Below are positions 16,720 through 25,042 of a DNA stretch of 64,000 bases, one piece after another. Source of the stretch: Aureispira sp050633105 (lineage in GTDB: Bacteria > Bacteroidota > Bacteroidia > Chitinophagales > Saprospiraceae); contig JBOEFW010000002.1 in assembly GCA_050633105.1 (NCBI GenBank), positions 1 through 64,000 of the forward strand, given 5' to 3'. The first letter of the stretch is position 1. Every line of letters starts with the position of its first letter. Both the position numbers and the translations under genes were made by a program. Under the pieces are notes generated by a model, which was given only the letters and a program-made list of their open reading frames with translations, had not been told where the DNA came from and ran no database searches.

Positions 16720-17685
16720 ATGGAAATGATTATTATGTTTAATCCTAAAAAAGAAATGAAAAAATATTGTCATTGTAGTATTGTTATTATCCTAATGGCC
16801 TTTGCCTCCTCTTGTGGAAATTTACCGAGTCAAGAAGAATTGGCTACTATGAGCTTAGAAGAACGTTGGGCTTACTTGGAAGAAGGGCAGCCTCTAGAAG
16901 AGGTCCATCACTTGTTGGGAGAACCTGTGCGAACCATTCAAAAAGGAAACATTTCTTTAGACCAATATGATTGTGCCTTGTGTTTGACCAAAGTTGATAA
17001 ACACAATGGACTCTTGGCTTGGAATCTGCCCGTGAAAGGTTTTGAGGAAGAAGCGCAACTGTTTTATATAGGAGAGGCGCCTAGTGATTTGACTCGTACA
17101 ATAATGAAAAGCTTATCCTCTTCTATTTCATCTGGTAAAGAATCTATAAAGCCTTATAAAGAAAATATGGAAGAGGTGCTAGACGATTTATTTCAAGAGA
17201 TAGAATCACTTCAGGGAGAGAAAGGGCAACAATTAAAAGAAACACTACAAAAAAATACGGTAGAAGGCTTAGAAGAACTACGTCGATTTTTGAAAGAAGA
17301 TGTAGGGGAACATACCGAAGAATGGCTCGCTTTGCAGAAAGAATTAATGGAGAAAGGTTGGGAAGAGCATGGTGATGAGGCCATCGAATTTTTAGATGAA
17401 TTAACAGAGGAGATCAAAAATTTGAAGGTAGAAGATGTTAAGATCAATAACAAGAACGAACCTACAGCAAAAGAAAAAGAGCAAGGGCGTCCAGAAACCC
17501 GCGCGGCACAATGGGCCGCTATAAAAGAAGGAATGACCGAAGAAGAAGTGGTTGGAATTTTAGGAGAACCCAAATCTAAAAAACACTGGTCAGGAAATAT
17601 TGATTACAAATACGAATGCTTTCATTGCAAAGTTGTCTTTAATGAACGGGGCAAAGTATGGGCATGGCATTCACCAGAGCTCTAA
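16720..17685 (+). CDS. Lipoprotein with two BamE/SmpA-like halves and paired CxxC motifs
   Basis: Up to 321 residues; the real start may be ATG at 16735 or the MKK at 16759, which gives the lipoprotein signal MKKYCHCSIVIILMAFASSC with Cys of ASSC as lipid site. The N-terminal part (LEEVHHLLGEPVRTI ... YDCALC ... LLAWNLP) and the C-terminal part (MTEEEVVGILGEP ... YECFHC ... VWAWHSPEL) are diverged copies of one domain: the G-E-P turn of SmpA/OmlA/BamE folds, then Y-x-C-x-x-C, then a W-A-W-like end. Between them are ~130 charged helical residues, probably coiled coil. Function unknown; the CxxC pairs suggest metal or redox chemistry (inference). Confidence 0.75.
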   Translation: MEMIIMFNPKKEMKKYCHCSIVIILMAFASSCGNLPSQEELATMSLEERWAYLEEGQPLEEVHHLLGEPVRTIQKGNISLDQYDCALCLTKVDKHNGLLAWNLPVKGFEEEAQLFYIGEAPSDLTRTIMKSLSSSISSGKESIKPYKENMEEVLDDLFQEIESLQGEKGQQLKETLQKNTVEGLEELRRFLKEDVGEHTEEWLALQKELMEKGWEEHGDEAIEFLDELTEEIKNLKVEDVKINNKNEPTAKEKEQGRPETRAAQWAAIKEGMTEEEVVGILGEPKSKKHWSGNIDYKYECFHCKVVFNERGKVWAWHSPEL

Positions 17686-17708
17686 AAACGCTTGAAAAGC
17701 AAGATTAT

Positions 17709-17744
17709 AAGCAGGCCTAGAACAATTATTGTTCTAGGCTTGCT
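17709..17744. terminator. Bidirectional hairpin between convergent genes
   Basis: GCCTAGAACAAT (17715-17726) pairs exactly with 17728-17739 around a single base, with outer pairing extending the stem. Located between the lipoprotein gene (+) and the T9SS cargo gene (-). Confidence 0.8.
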
Positions 17745-17760
17745 TGGTGGTGGAGAGTAG

Positions 17761-19623
17761 TTAAATTTTATGAATTTTGAATAAACCTACATTCGTATGA
17801 AGTATATAAATACCAGCAGGTAAACGCTCTAGCTGGAGTGTTGCAACGGTTTTATTGGTATTATAATTCAATGGAACCGCTGCCGTTAACAGAACACCTG
17901 CTATATTGTAAAGGTGTAAAAAATTAATCGACTGTTCTTGACACCGCAAGGTTATGGTATTAGAGGTTGGATTGGGAGCCAATTGAGCAATATTATCACT
18001 AGGCGTAATGTACAATGCTTTTATAGGAGTGTAACTTGTTTCAGGTTCAGGGGTATCGTATTGAATTCTATAGTAAGAATGGCCTTGTAGGGGCATTGGA
18101 TCTATGTATTCATAAAACTGTCGGTGATTTTCATAACTAACTCGATCAAGATATTCCCAACTTATCGCATCTACAGAACGCTGTACAATAAATTCTAACG
18201 ACCTATTAAAAGGGAGAATTTGCCAATCTAAAACCGTTTGTTGATAAGTTGCTTCATAGGTCAAGTTGAATTGTTCTAGGACGGCTGACAAAAGAATAAT
18301 GGAAGAACTATCTTGTCCTGATGCCGCCAAATTATTAGGATCACAAGCTGAATTGTTACATCCACCTAAGCCACTGTTACTGCTAGCAAGTATGGCGTTG
18401 CTAGTAGGAGCTAATATTCTAATTGCTCCTTGACCGCCGCCGCCGCCACCACTGTGTGCTGTTCCTGTTACCGCATTACCGCCATTACCACCATTGGTCG
18501 TCACGTTTAGTTGACATCCAACAATGTTTGTTTGGATACCATTGATATCTAATAAAATAGAACCACCAGCTCCACCGCCACCCATGCCATCGTTTCGACC
18601 ATCGTCAGCAGTTTGACCATTAGCTGCTATACTAACTGTATTGGTACAATTATTTAAGATAATAGAATCTGCTTTGATGAAAATAAAGCCCCCTCCACGT
18701 CGGCCATCAGAACCAGCACTATTGTTTTGTTGGCCTCCTCCGCCGCCACCGCCTAGAAAAAAACGATTAGGACGAATGAACGCACTTAAATTAGCACCAC
18801 CTAAACCGCCACAAGAAGCTGTTGCAGGACACCCAGATACTGTAGCATTGTAGCCAAATCCACCCTCTCCACCAGCAGTTTGATTACTGCCACCACCACC
18901 ACCACCATTGTGGTGTGTGCCGCCACCGCCTCCATTGGCAATGTGGCCACGAGCATGTGTAAAACGATTATTGGCAGGTATTTTATAAATACCTTCTCCT
19001 TTTTCCCCAAATTCGTTGCTTGATGATTTGTAGAATTGATTATTGGTGATACAGTCTCTTGGACCAGATACATTTCTAGTGACGCGCCCTCCTCGGAAAC
19101 CTAGATTAGATGCATCAATAGAATGATCTAGAATTAGATTATTAGCGACTTGGAATGCGACAACTCCACCTACATTTCCATCCCATGGCATTCCTGAGAT
19201 ATTTCCTGTGGTTGTAAAATTAGGAAGCCCTAATTCAGGAAAACTGATAAGTTGTAAACTTCCACTGCCACTAGGGTTATAAGGGATAGAAAGGGGATTA
19301 GAAACTGTGATGCTAGTTGGAATACCAGCTACTTCAGTATGGGATAAGATAGTAAGAACTTCAAAGAAACCTGCTGCTTGAATGTTGGTAATATTACCAA
19401 AACTAAAGGCATTAGAAGTATCATTAACAACAGTATCCTGAACTTGATATAGAATAATTTCTTCGCCATCTTCAAAGCTATCAAAGCTTTCATTTACAGT
19501 AGAAATATCTAAGGTCGTCCCCACAATATTAGTGACTTTTGCATAGGCATTAACCGTTTGTTGAGCATTTATTGAAAAATGACTTAATAGAAAAATTGGA
19601 AGAACTAAAAAATAGTTTTTCAT
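17761..19623 (-). CDS. Gly-rich secreted protein with T9SS type A sorting domain
   Basis: 620 residues. Signal peptide MKNYFLVLPIFLLSHFSINA, an N-terminal beta-rich region, then a central stretch (about 235-420) with runs such as HIANGGGGGTHHNGGGGGG, FFLGGGGGGG and SGGGGGGQGAI spaced between beta-strand-like segments. The last ~70 residues form the T9SS sorting domain: QLAPNPTSNTITL, LHLYNIAGVLL, LERLPAGIYILH, ending FKIHKI. Inference: an outer-surface adhesin or structural protein exported by the type IX system. Long poly-Gly runs suggest a cell-wall-like or silk-like coat, but no enzyme motif is visible. The fragment at 19972-20181 upstream shares this C-terminal domain type. Confidence 0.88.
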   Translation of the reverse strand: MKNYFLVLPIFLLSHFSINAQQTVNAYAKVTNIVGTTLDISTVNESFDSFEDGEEIILYQVQDTVVNDTSNAFSFGNITNIQAAGFFEVLTILSHTEVAGIPTSITVSNPLSIPYNPSGSGSLQLISFPELGLPNFTTTGNISGMPWDGNVGGVVAFQVANNLILDHSIDASNLGFRGGRVTRNVSGPRDCITNNQFYKSSSNEFGEKGEGIYKIPANNRFTHARGHIANGGGGGTHHNGGGGGGSNQTAGGEGGFGYNATVSGCPATASCGGLGGANLSAFIRPNRFFLGGGGGGGQQNNSAGSDGRRGGGFIFIKADSIILNNCTNTVSIAANGQTADDGRNDGMGGGGAGGSILLDINGIQTNIVGCQLNVTTNGGNGGNAVTGTAHSGGGGGGQGAIRILAPTSNAILASSNSGLGGCNNSACDPNNLAASGQDSSSIILLSAVLEQFNLTYEATYQQTVLDWQILPFNRSLEFIVQRSVDAISWEYLDRVSYENHRQFYEYIDPMPLQGHSYYRIQYDTPEPETSYTPIKALYITPSDNIAQLAPNPTSNTITLRCQEQSINFLHLYNIAGVLLTAAVPLNYNTNKTVATLQLERLPAGIYILHTNVGLFKIHKI

Positions 19624-19876
19624 TACATATAGTATTAAAGAGGGTTACAAAAAGAAAACTAGCTTGTAGATAGTTGAAAATGTTAATCTTAATGAGGATA
19701 AAGATTATTGCTAGAAATGTCTTTTTTTAAAAAAAATATAAGTATGCTTATACAAGCACAAAAATACTTAAAAAATATACTATTAAGGCTAATTAAAGGT
19801 TAAATTAGAGTGCTTTTTTAGAAAAAAAAACTTACAGAAAGAGTAAATTGTAAGGCCATTATTTTTTACAAAAAAT
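19624..19876. other. AT-rich leader region of the Gly-rich gene
   Basis: About 250 bases upstream of the ATG at 19623, strongly AT-rich with several A-runs. No ORF or clear -7/-33 pair seen. The repeat hairpin 19877-19916 forms its upstream border. Confidence 0.5.
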
Positions 19877-19916
19877 AAAACAGGAGTCACTCCAACTTAA
19901 GGGATGACTCCTGTTT
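19877..19916 (-). repeat. Duplicated 40-base hairpin, copy 1
   Basis: Identical over 40 bases to 57090-57129. Stem AAACAGGAGTCA pairs with TGACTCCTGTTT around a 14-15-base loop CTCCAACTTAAGGGA. It lies just after the stop of the T9SS remnant (minus strand), as a terminator would. Confidence 0.92.
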
Positions 19917-19971
19917 CAACTGTATTTTTATTGTTCAATCTTGATTGAAGAGGAACAATAAACAAGCACTT

Positions 19972-20181
19972 TTATTTTTTGTGAATTTTGTAGACTTCTC
20001 GTTGATTTTCATGGAATAAAACTAAGAAGTAAATACCTTGTTCTATCTCTTGTAAATCAATATTGGTAGTAGACGAATTAGCAGGAAGTACATGCGTGAG
20101 AACGATTCTACCCAAAGCATCCACTGCGTTAATCGTTGAAAGTTTTTCAAAGTTGAAATTTGAAGTAGTTAATGAGGCTTG
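19972..20181 (-). pseudogene. Orphan T9SS C-terminal sorting domain (5'-truncated gene remnant)
   Basis: An open minus-strand frame with no start codon runs from directly after two TAA stops (20182-20187) to TAA at 19972. It encodes FEKLSTINAVDALGRIVLTH ... IDLQEIEQGIYFLVLF ... REVYKIHKK, which is the second half of a type A T9SS sorting domain (the A-L-G-R and G-I-Y-F signatures and basic C-terminus). The N-P-T motif and the whole cargo portion are missing. So a secreted-protein gene was deleted, leaving its tail and its terminator (19877-19916). Confidence 0.82.
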
Positions 20182-20286
20182 TTATTACAGATAAAAGGGA
20201 AAGAATATAAGCTATGCTTCAAAGAAGCATCTTTGTGAAAACACGAAAAACAAGTAAAGTATAACCTATTGTAAATGCTGATTAAA

Positions 20287-20324
20287 CAAAAAAAATAGCA
20301 GCATTCCTGTGGAATGCTGCTATT
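20287..20324 (-). terminator. Terminator of ahcY
   Basis: AATAGCAGCATTCC (20294-20307) pairs perfectly with 20311-20324 around TGT; on the minus strand an 8-base T-run follows. Confidence 0.92.
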
Positions 20325-20352
20325 AAAAATATAAAGAAAAGTCTCTAATGGC

Positions 20353-21669
20353 CTAGTAGCGGTAGTGCTCTGGCTTGTAAGGACCTTCTGGTGTTACACC
20401 AATATAATCAGCTTGATCTTTAGACAAAGTCTCTAGTTCAACACCAATTTTTGCCAAGTGCAAACGAGCAACTTCTTCGTCCAAGTGCTTAGGCAACATG
20501 TATACTTTGTTTTCGTATTTATCGTTTTCACGGTTTTCCCAAATCTCCAATTGTGCCAAAGTTTGGTTGGTGAAAGAGTTAGACATTACAAAAGAAGGGT
20601 GACCAGTAGCACAACCCAAGTTAACCAAACGACCTTCAGCCAAAACAATGATGTCTTTGCCATTCACGTTGTATAAATCTACTTGAGGTTTGATTTCTAC
20701 TTTAGAAGCACCGTGGTTGTTATTCAACCAAGCCATGTCAATTTCATTGTCAAAGTGTCCAATGTTACAAACGATAGTCTTATCGTTCATCGCTTGGAAG
20801 TACTCTCCAGTGATAATGTCTTTGTTTCCAGTAGCTGTAACTACAATCTGCGCTCTAGAAACTGCTTTGCTCATTGGTTGTACTTCAAAACCGTCCATAG
20901 CTGCTTGTAAAGCACAGATAGGATCAATTTCAGTAACAATAACACGAGCACCAGCACCTCTCAAAGAAGCAGCAGAACCTTTTCCTACATCACCGTAACC
21001 AGCAACAACAGCTACTTTACCAGCCATCATAGTATCAGTAGCACGACGGATAGCATCTACTAATGATTCTTTACAACCGTATTTGTTATCAAACTTAGAC
21101 TTAGTAACAGAGTCATTTACGTTGATAGCAGGCATATTTAAAGTACCGTTCTTCATACGCTCATACAAACGGTGAACACCAGTAGTAGTTTCTTCAGAAA
21201 GACCAAATACGCCTTCTGCAATTTTGGGGTAGTTGTCGATAACCATGTTGGTTAAATCTCCACCATCATCCAAAATCATGTTCAATGGCTTACCATCTTT
21301 AAAGGCAAAGATAGTTTGCTCAATACACCAGTCAAACTCTTCATCGTTCATGCCTTTCCAAGCAAAAACAGGAACACCAGCTTCCGCAATGGCAGCAGCA
21401 GCGTGATCTTGAGTAGAGAAAATGTTGCAAGAAGACCAAGTTACATCAGCACCCAATTCTACTAGGGTTTCGATCAAAACAGCGGTTTGGATGGTCATGT
21501 GCAAACAACCAGCAATGCGCGCACCTGCCAAAGGTTTGGCTGCGCCATATTTTTTGCGCAAGGACATTAGACCTGGCATTTCAGCCTCCGCCAATTCGAT
21601 TTCTTTGCGGCCCCAAGCAGCTAGGGCAATGTCTTTAACTTTGTACTGGACTTTGTTCGTCGTCTCCAT
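20353..21669 (-). CDS. ahcY: S-adenosyl-L-homocysteine hydrolase
   Basis: 438 residues. Splits S-adenosylhomocysteine to adenosine and homocysteine, recycling the product of methyltransferases. The N-terminal catalytic domain has AGCLHMTIQTAVLIETL, SSCNIFSTQDHAAAA and the D-D-G-G-D-L-T segment; the NAD-binding Rossmann domain has VVAGYGDVGKGSAASLRGAG; the C-terminal tail ends PEGPYKPEHYRY, the conserved Lys/Tyr cofactor-contact tail. The start at 21669 fits the family. Single gene with its own terminator and probable promoter. It would recycle SAH made by EgtD-type enzymes, among many others. Confidence 0.98.
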   Translation of the reverse strand: METTNKVQYKVKDIALAAWGRKEIELAEAEMPGLMSLRKKYGAAKPLAGARIAGCLHMTIQTAVLIETLVELGADVTWSSCNIFSTQDHAAAAIAEAGVPVFAWKGMNDEEFDWCIEQTIFAFKDGKPLNMILDDGGDLTNMVIDNYPKIAEGVFGLSEETTTGVHRLYERMKNGTLNMPAINVNDSVTKSKFDNKYGCKESLVDAIRRATDTMMAGKVAVVAGYGDVGKGSAASLRGAGARVIVTEIDPICALQAAMDGFEVQPMSKAVSRAQIVVTATGNKDIITGEYFQAMNDKTIVCNIGHFDNEIDMAWLNNNHGASKVEIKPQVDLYNVNGKDIIVLAEGRLVNLGCATGHPSFVMSNSFTNQTLAQLEIWENRENDKYENKVYMLPKHLDEEVARLHLAKIGVELETLSKDQADYIGVTPEGPYKPEHYRY

Positions 21670-22000
21670 TAGAAATTACGTCTTTTTATTGAATTAAAAT
21701 CAGTGCTACAAGTGCACTGCATTGGCTTTAGTAGTATTAAAAGCAACCACTTCGCCTTGAAAACTAGGGCAAAGGTAAGCTATTTAGAGGACAAAGAAGA
21801 ATAGGCAAGACCGCAAGTTATATTCTTGTGTTTTTTTTAACAAGTTGTTAGGTAGACCCTATAAGAATCAGTACGATTAACAAGTGTGTCATGATTCAGG
21901 AATAAAGTAATTTTTGTATCTTGTGAATAATTATTAAAAAGAAAAAATAGAGATAAAGCTAGTGTAGTACAGACTAATTTTATATACCTAATCAATAAGT
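21670..22000. other. Intergenic region upstream of ahcY
   Basis: 331 bases between ahcY (-) and the AbiJ-like remnant (+). Holds the ahcY -7 element; otherwise no ORF or hairpin of note. Confidence 0.5.
21770..21777 (-). promoter_or_regulatory. Candidate -7 element for ahcY
   Basis: Minus-strand TACCTTTG fits TAnnTTTG about 100 bases before the start. The nearest TTTG-like -33 box (21792-21795) is only 14 bases away, closer than usual, so the call is tentative. Confidence 0.45.
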
Positions 22001-22348
22001 ATGAAGTTTTCGCAAAAGTTAGGGCTAACTCCCATTAAAACTGAATTGGAAAGAGATGGGATGAGTAGAGATTTAAGAAATACGCTTTGGTCTTTGGTGC
22101 ATGATTCCTTGTTATAATTGGTAATGATAAAACTACTTTAGGAAAAGCACTAATTGAGATAGAACGAAACTATCAAATTACCCAACAGTCTAAAAAATGC
22201 TTTTAATGCTCTTTATGGTTATACTTCTAATGAGGGAGGAATACGGCATGGTCTACTGGAGAACAATGTTGAAATTGGTATAGATGAAGCTAGATTCATG
22301 CTTGTAGCGTGTTCTGCTTTTGTTAATTACTTGATAAATATAGAATAG
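22001..22348 (+). pseudogene. Decayed AbiJ/HEPN-like abortive-infection gene
   Basis: ATG at 22001 opens MKFSQKLGLTPIKTELERDG followed by MSRDLRNTLWSLVHDSLL and a stop at 22115. This is the N-terminus of the family with an AbiJ-type N-terminal domain (K-F-S-Q-R-x-G ... M-D-x-D-L-R-N-x-L-W). A second frame then gives LPNSLKNAFNALYGYTSNEG ... IRHGLLE ... ARFMLVACSAFVNYLINIE ending TAG at 22346, the characteristic C-terminus with R-H-x-L-L and A-C-S-A-F-V-N. The middle is missing and the two parts are in different frames. So the gene is an internally deleted, frameshifted remnant. The family name is from memory of homologues. Confidence 0.75.
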
Positions 22349-22357
22349 AACAAAATA

Positions 22358-22573
22358 ATGATCAACAAAGAAATAATCAAACTCTACCAACAGTTAGAGG
22401 ATATGCCACAAACCAAAGAAATTGTCCAACTAAAAAAACAGGTCAAAGAAACATTGTACCAAAACCTGAGGACTCACTTCTTAGAACTAACCAATATAGG
22501 ACGAGTCATTGGATATGATGAACTACAAGAAGAATTGGTAAAAGCTATTGAACTGTTAGAAATGCAAAAGTAG
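22358..22573 (+). CDS. Small hypothetical protein after the AbiJ-like remnant
   Basis: 71 residues, mostly helical and charged: MINKEIIKLYQQLEDMPQTK ... TNIGRVIGYDELQEELVKAI. I do not recognise the family. The ATG is 9 bases after the stop of the remnant, so it probably was, or is, the second gene of that transcript. It could be a partner or an antitoxin-like protein (inference), but the size and composition alone do not show this. Confidence 0.55.
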   Translation: MINKEIIKLYQQLEDMPQTKEIVQLKKQVKETLYQNLRTHFLELTNIGRVIGYDELQEELVKAIELLEMQK

Positions 22574-22662
22574 GTTTGAAAAAAACTGCTCAGATGAAAC
22601 TGAAAAACAGGTAAACTACAAGTTTTTCTGAATAGGAACAGTTGGTAAGAAGTAAATTCCTG

Positions 22663-23655
22663 TTACAAATCCTGTGCCTCCAAAAAATGCTTCTGATTCA
22701 ACAACACATTCTCTACCGTCCATACAATTTCTTGTTGCCAAGCCTGTTGTCGTACGGGACAATTTTGGACACTACAAACCGCACAAGAAGCAGGAACACA
22801 AGGATCGACATGGATGAAAAATTCAATAGGCTTATCGGTATGACTGGCCAAGAGCTCTTCTAAGGCATCGACTTCGTCGTGTGCTTTTCTGGTATCATAA
22901 TACCAAGGAATAGTCATATGGCAGTCTATATGTAAGGCGGTACCATACTTAATGACTCTTAAATTATGAATATCAATACAGGAAGGACGACGGTAGCTTT
23001 TGAGCACTTCTACGATTTGTTCCACCAAATCATAATCAACCTCATCCATAATGCCCGCTAAGGACTCTTTTAAGACCAAGATGCCTGCTCGAACAATAAT
23101 ACCTCCAAAAATCAAGGCTAAAACAGGATCAATCCACCACCAACCAGTGAGTTTTAACAAACCTAAACCTAAGAGTAAGCCTATAGTAGAGTAGCCATCA
23201 GATTGGAGATGCGCTCCGCTAGCCTGTAAAACCATCGAGCCAGTTTCCGTTCCTTTTTTGAAGACATACCAACCCAATAAATAATTGATGGCTCCAGCAA
23301 TAGCCGTTAAGAACATACCAATATCCAAGGCAGTAATGATGGTAGGCGTAAAAAAGCTGTAACAGGATTTTACAATAATAACAAGACCTGCAACTAAAAT
23401 TAAGCTGCCCTCTACGGCAGCAGAGACAAACTCAATCTTACCATGTCCATAAGGATGGTTTTCGTCTTTGGGTAAGGCCGCAATGGATAAGCTCAAGAGC
23501 CCAAAACCGCCTGCTACTACATTCACAATACTTTCTAGTGCATCGGTAAGAATAGCGTTGGATTGGGTCAGAAAGTAGGCCAGAAATTTAACCAAGAGCA
23601 ACAAACATCCTATTAAAAGCGTAATGCGTTGAGTAGCTAAGAGTGTTTTAGTCAT
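22663..23655 (-). CDS. Cation diffusion facilitator (CDF) transporter with C-terminal Cys cluster
   Basis: 330 residues. Six membrane segments; the TM2 site is ILTDALESIVN, the loop motif is NHPYGHGKIEFVSA, and the TM5 site is HLQSDGYST, all typical of divalent-metal/proton antiporters exporting Zn, Fe, Mn, Co or Ni. The cytoplasmic dimerisation domain follows (CIDIHNLRVIKYGTALHIDCHM ... IEFFIHVDPC). Unlike FieF, the protein goes on with CVPASCAVCSVQNCPVR, four Cys within 14 residues, plus a short helix. This extra cluster may bind metal. No regulator gene is adjacent. Convergent with the small hypothetical gene 22358-22573. Confidence 0.93.
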   Translation of the reverse strand: MTKTLLATQRITLLIGCLLLLVKFLAYFLTQSNAILTDALESIVNVVAGGFGLLSLSIAALPKDENHPYGHGKIEFVSAAVEGSLILVAGLVIIVKSCYSFFTPTIITALDIGMFLTAIAGAINYLLGWYVFKKGTETGSMVLQASGAHLQSDGYSTIGLLLGLGLLKLTGWWWIDPVLALIFGGIIVRAGILVLKESLAGIMDEVDYDLVEQIVEVLKSYRRPSCIDIHNLRVIKYGTALHIDCHMTIPWYYDTRKAHDEVDALEELLASHTDKPIEFFIHVDPCVPASCAVCSVQNCPVRQQAWQQEIVWTVENVLLNQKHFLEAQDL

Positions 23656-23716
23656 AACAAAAGAAGCTTGAAAAAAACTAAAGTTTACTTAAAGAAACAG
23701 GGCAAACAAAAAAATG

Positions 23717-23724
23717 TACTTTTG
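23717..23724 (+). promoter_or_regulatory. -7 element for the ABC permease gene
   Basis: TACTTTTG fits TAnnTTTG 76 bases before the ATG at 23801. It lies inside the longer frame that begins at 23714, which argues that translation starts at 23801. No good -33 TTG was seen. Confidence 0.5.
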
Positions 23725-23800
23725 TGGTCTGCTTTTGGTAGGACAAGCTACGAAGCAATTTGCATTATTTCTTAATAGAATTCACAGAATAATCGGGCAC

Positions 23801-25042
23801 ATGTTTGATTTAGACAAATGGCAAGAAATTATCCTTTCCCTAAGTAAGCACAAATTGCGAACCAGCTTAACCGCTTTTGGTGTTTTCTGGGGGATATTTA
23901 TGTTGGTTTTACTACTAGGGGCTGGCAATGGCCTACAAAATGGTGCCCAATATGAATTTAGAGATGATGCGACCAACAGCCTCTGGATTTATCCTCGACG
24001 CACTTCTCTTGCCCACCAAGGACTTTCTAAAAATCGCCAAGTAAAGTTTGAAAACGCAGATTATGATTTGCTCAAATCTCTAGAAGGGACGGAGTACATC
24101 ACAGGACGTTTTTATTTGCTGCCCGATTTAGAAAAGTTGGTTTATAATAATGTACGTTATAATTTTAGTGTGCGTTGTGTACACCCTGATCATCAAGTAT
24201 TGGAAAATACCAATATAGAAAAAGGCCGCTACATTAATGAGCGCGATATTAATTTGTATCGAAAAGTAGCCGTTATTGGACAATTGGTGAAAGAAGAAGT
24301 CTTCCCCAATGAAAATCCTATTGGAAAATACATTCAAATTGGAGGCATCAGCTTTCAGATCGTAGGTGTTTTTAGTGATACAGGAGGAGAAGATGAAATG
24401 CGCATGATTTATCTGCCGATCACCACTGCTCAACGTAGTTTTGCTACCCGTCCAAGTATCAACCAGTTGATGCTAACGACAGGAGAGGCCAGCCTAGAGG
24501 AAGTAATGGAATTAGAGCAACAAGTGATTGCTAAATTAGCAGAACGCCATCGTTTTAACCCCAAAGACAAACAAGCCATTCGTGTCAGAAATCGCGTAGA
24601 GCATTTTCAATCGATCATGAATCTCTTTAACATGATTAGTTTATTTATCTGGATAGTAGGAATAGGTTCTATCATTGCAGGCGTTATTGGAGTTAGTAAC
24701 ATTATGTTGATCGTGGTAAAAGACCGCACTAAAGAAATTGGTATCCGCAAAGCATTGGGGGCTTCTCCTGCTTCTGTGGTATCAATGATTATCCAAGAAG
24801 CCGTTTTAATTACGAGTGTTGCAGGATATTTAGGAATGGCTATAGGGATTGGCCTCATTCATGGTATCAATGTTTTTATGGAAACCTATGAAATAGATGG
24901 TGGATTTTTTAGAGATCCACAAGTAGATGTAGGAATGGTGGTAACCGCTACTATTGTTGTGGTAATTGCAGGCGCGATTGCGGGCTTAATTCCTGCTCTG
25001 AAAGCAGCAAAAATTAGTCCCGTGGAAGCCATGAGGGAGTAG
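23801..25042 (+). CDS. ABC transporter permease of the MacB/FtsX type
   Basis: 413 residues from ATG at 23801 (MFDLDKWQEIILSLSKHKLR). One N-terminal TM (FGVFWGIFMLVLLLGAG), a large periplasmic MacB_PCD-like domain (about 45-270), then the FtsX core with three TMs: IWIVGIGSIIAGVIGVSNIM, the coupling motif VKDRTKEIGIRKALGA, a second pair of helices, and the end LIPALKAAKISPVEAMRE. No ATPase gene or membrane-fusion protein lies next to it, so the partners must be elsewhere. Its 3' end overlaps the convergent array gene 25014-25640 by 29 bases. Confidence 0.92.
   Translation: MFDLDKWQEIILSLSKHKLRTSLTAFGVFWGIFMLVLLLGAGNGLQNGAQYEFRDDATNSLWIYPRRTSLAHQGLSKNRQVKFENADYDLLKSLEGTEYITGRFYLLPDLEKLVYNNVRYNFSVRCVHPDHQVLENTNIEKGRYINERDINLYRKVAVIGQLVKEEVFPNENPIGKYIQIGGISFQIVGVFSDTGGEDEMRMIYLPITTAQRSFATRPSINQLMLTTGEASLEEVMELEQQVIAKLAERHRFNPKDKQAIRVRNRVEHFQSIMNLFNMISLFIWIVGIGSIIAGVIGVSNIMLIVVKDRTKEIGIRKALGASPASVVSMIIQEAVLITSVAGYLGMAIGIGLIHGINVFMETYEIDGGFFRDPQVDVGMVVTATIVVVIAGAIAGLIPALKAAKISPVEAMRE

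Noticed and set aside
22358..22573. Antitoxin of a toxin-antitoxin pair with the upstream remnant
   Set aside because: The family is not recognisable and the upstream gene is decayed; there is no evidence beyond position.
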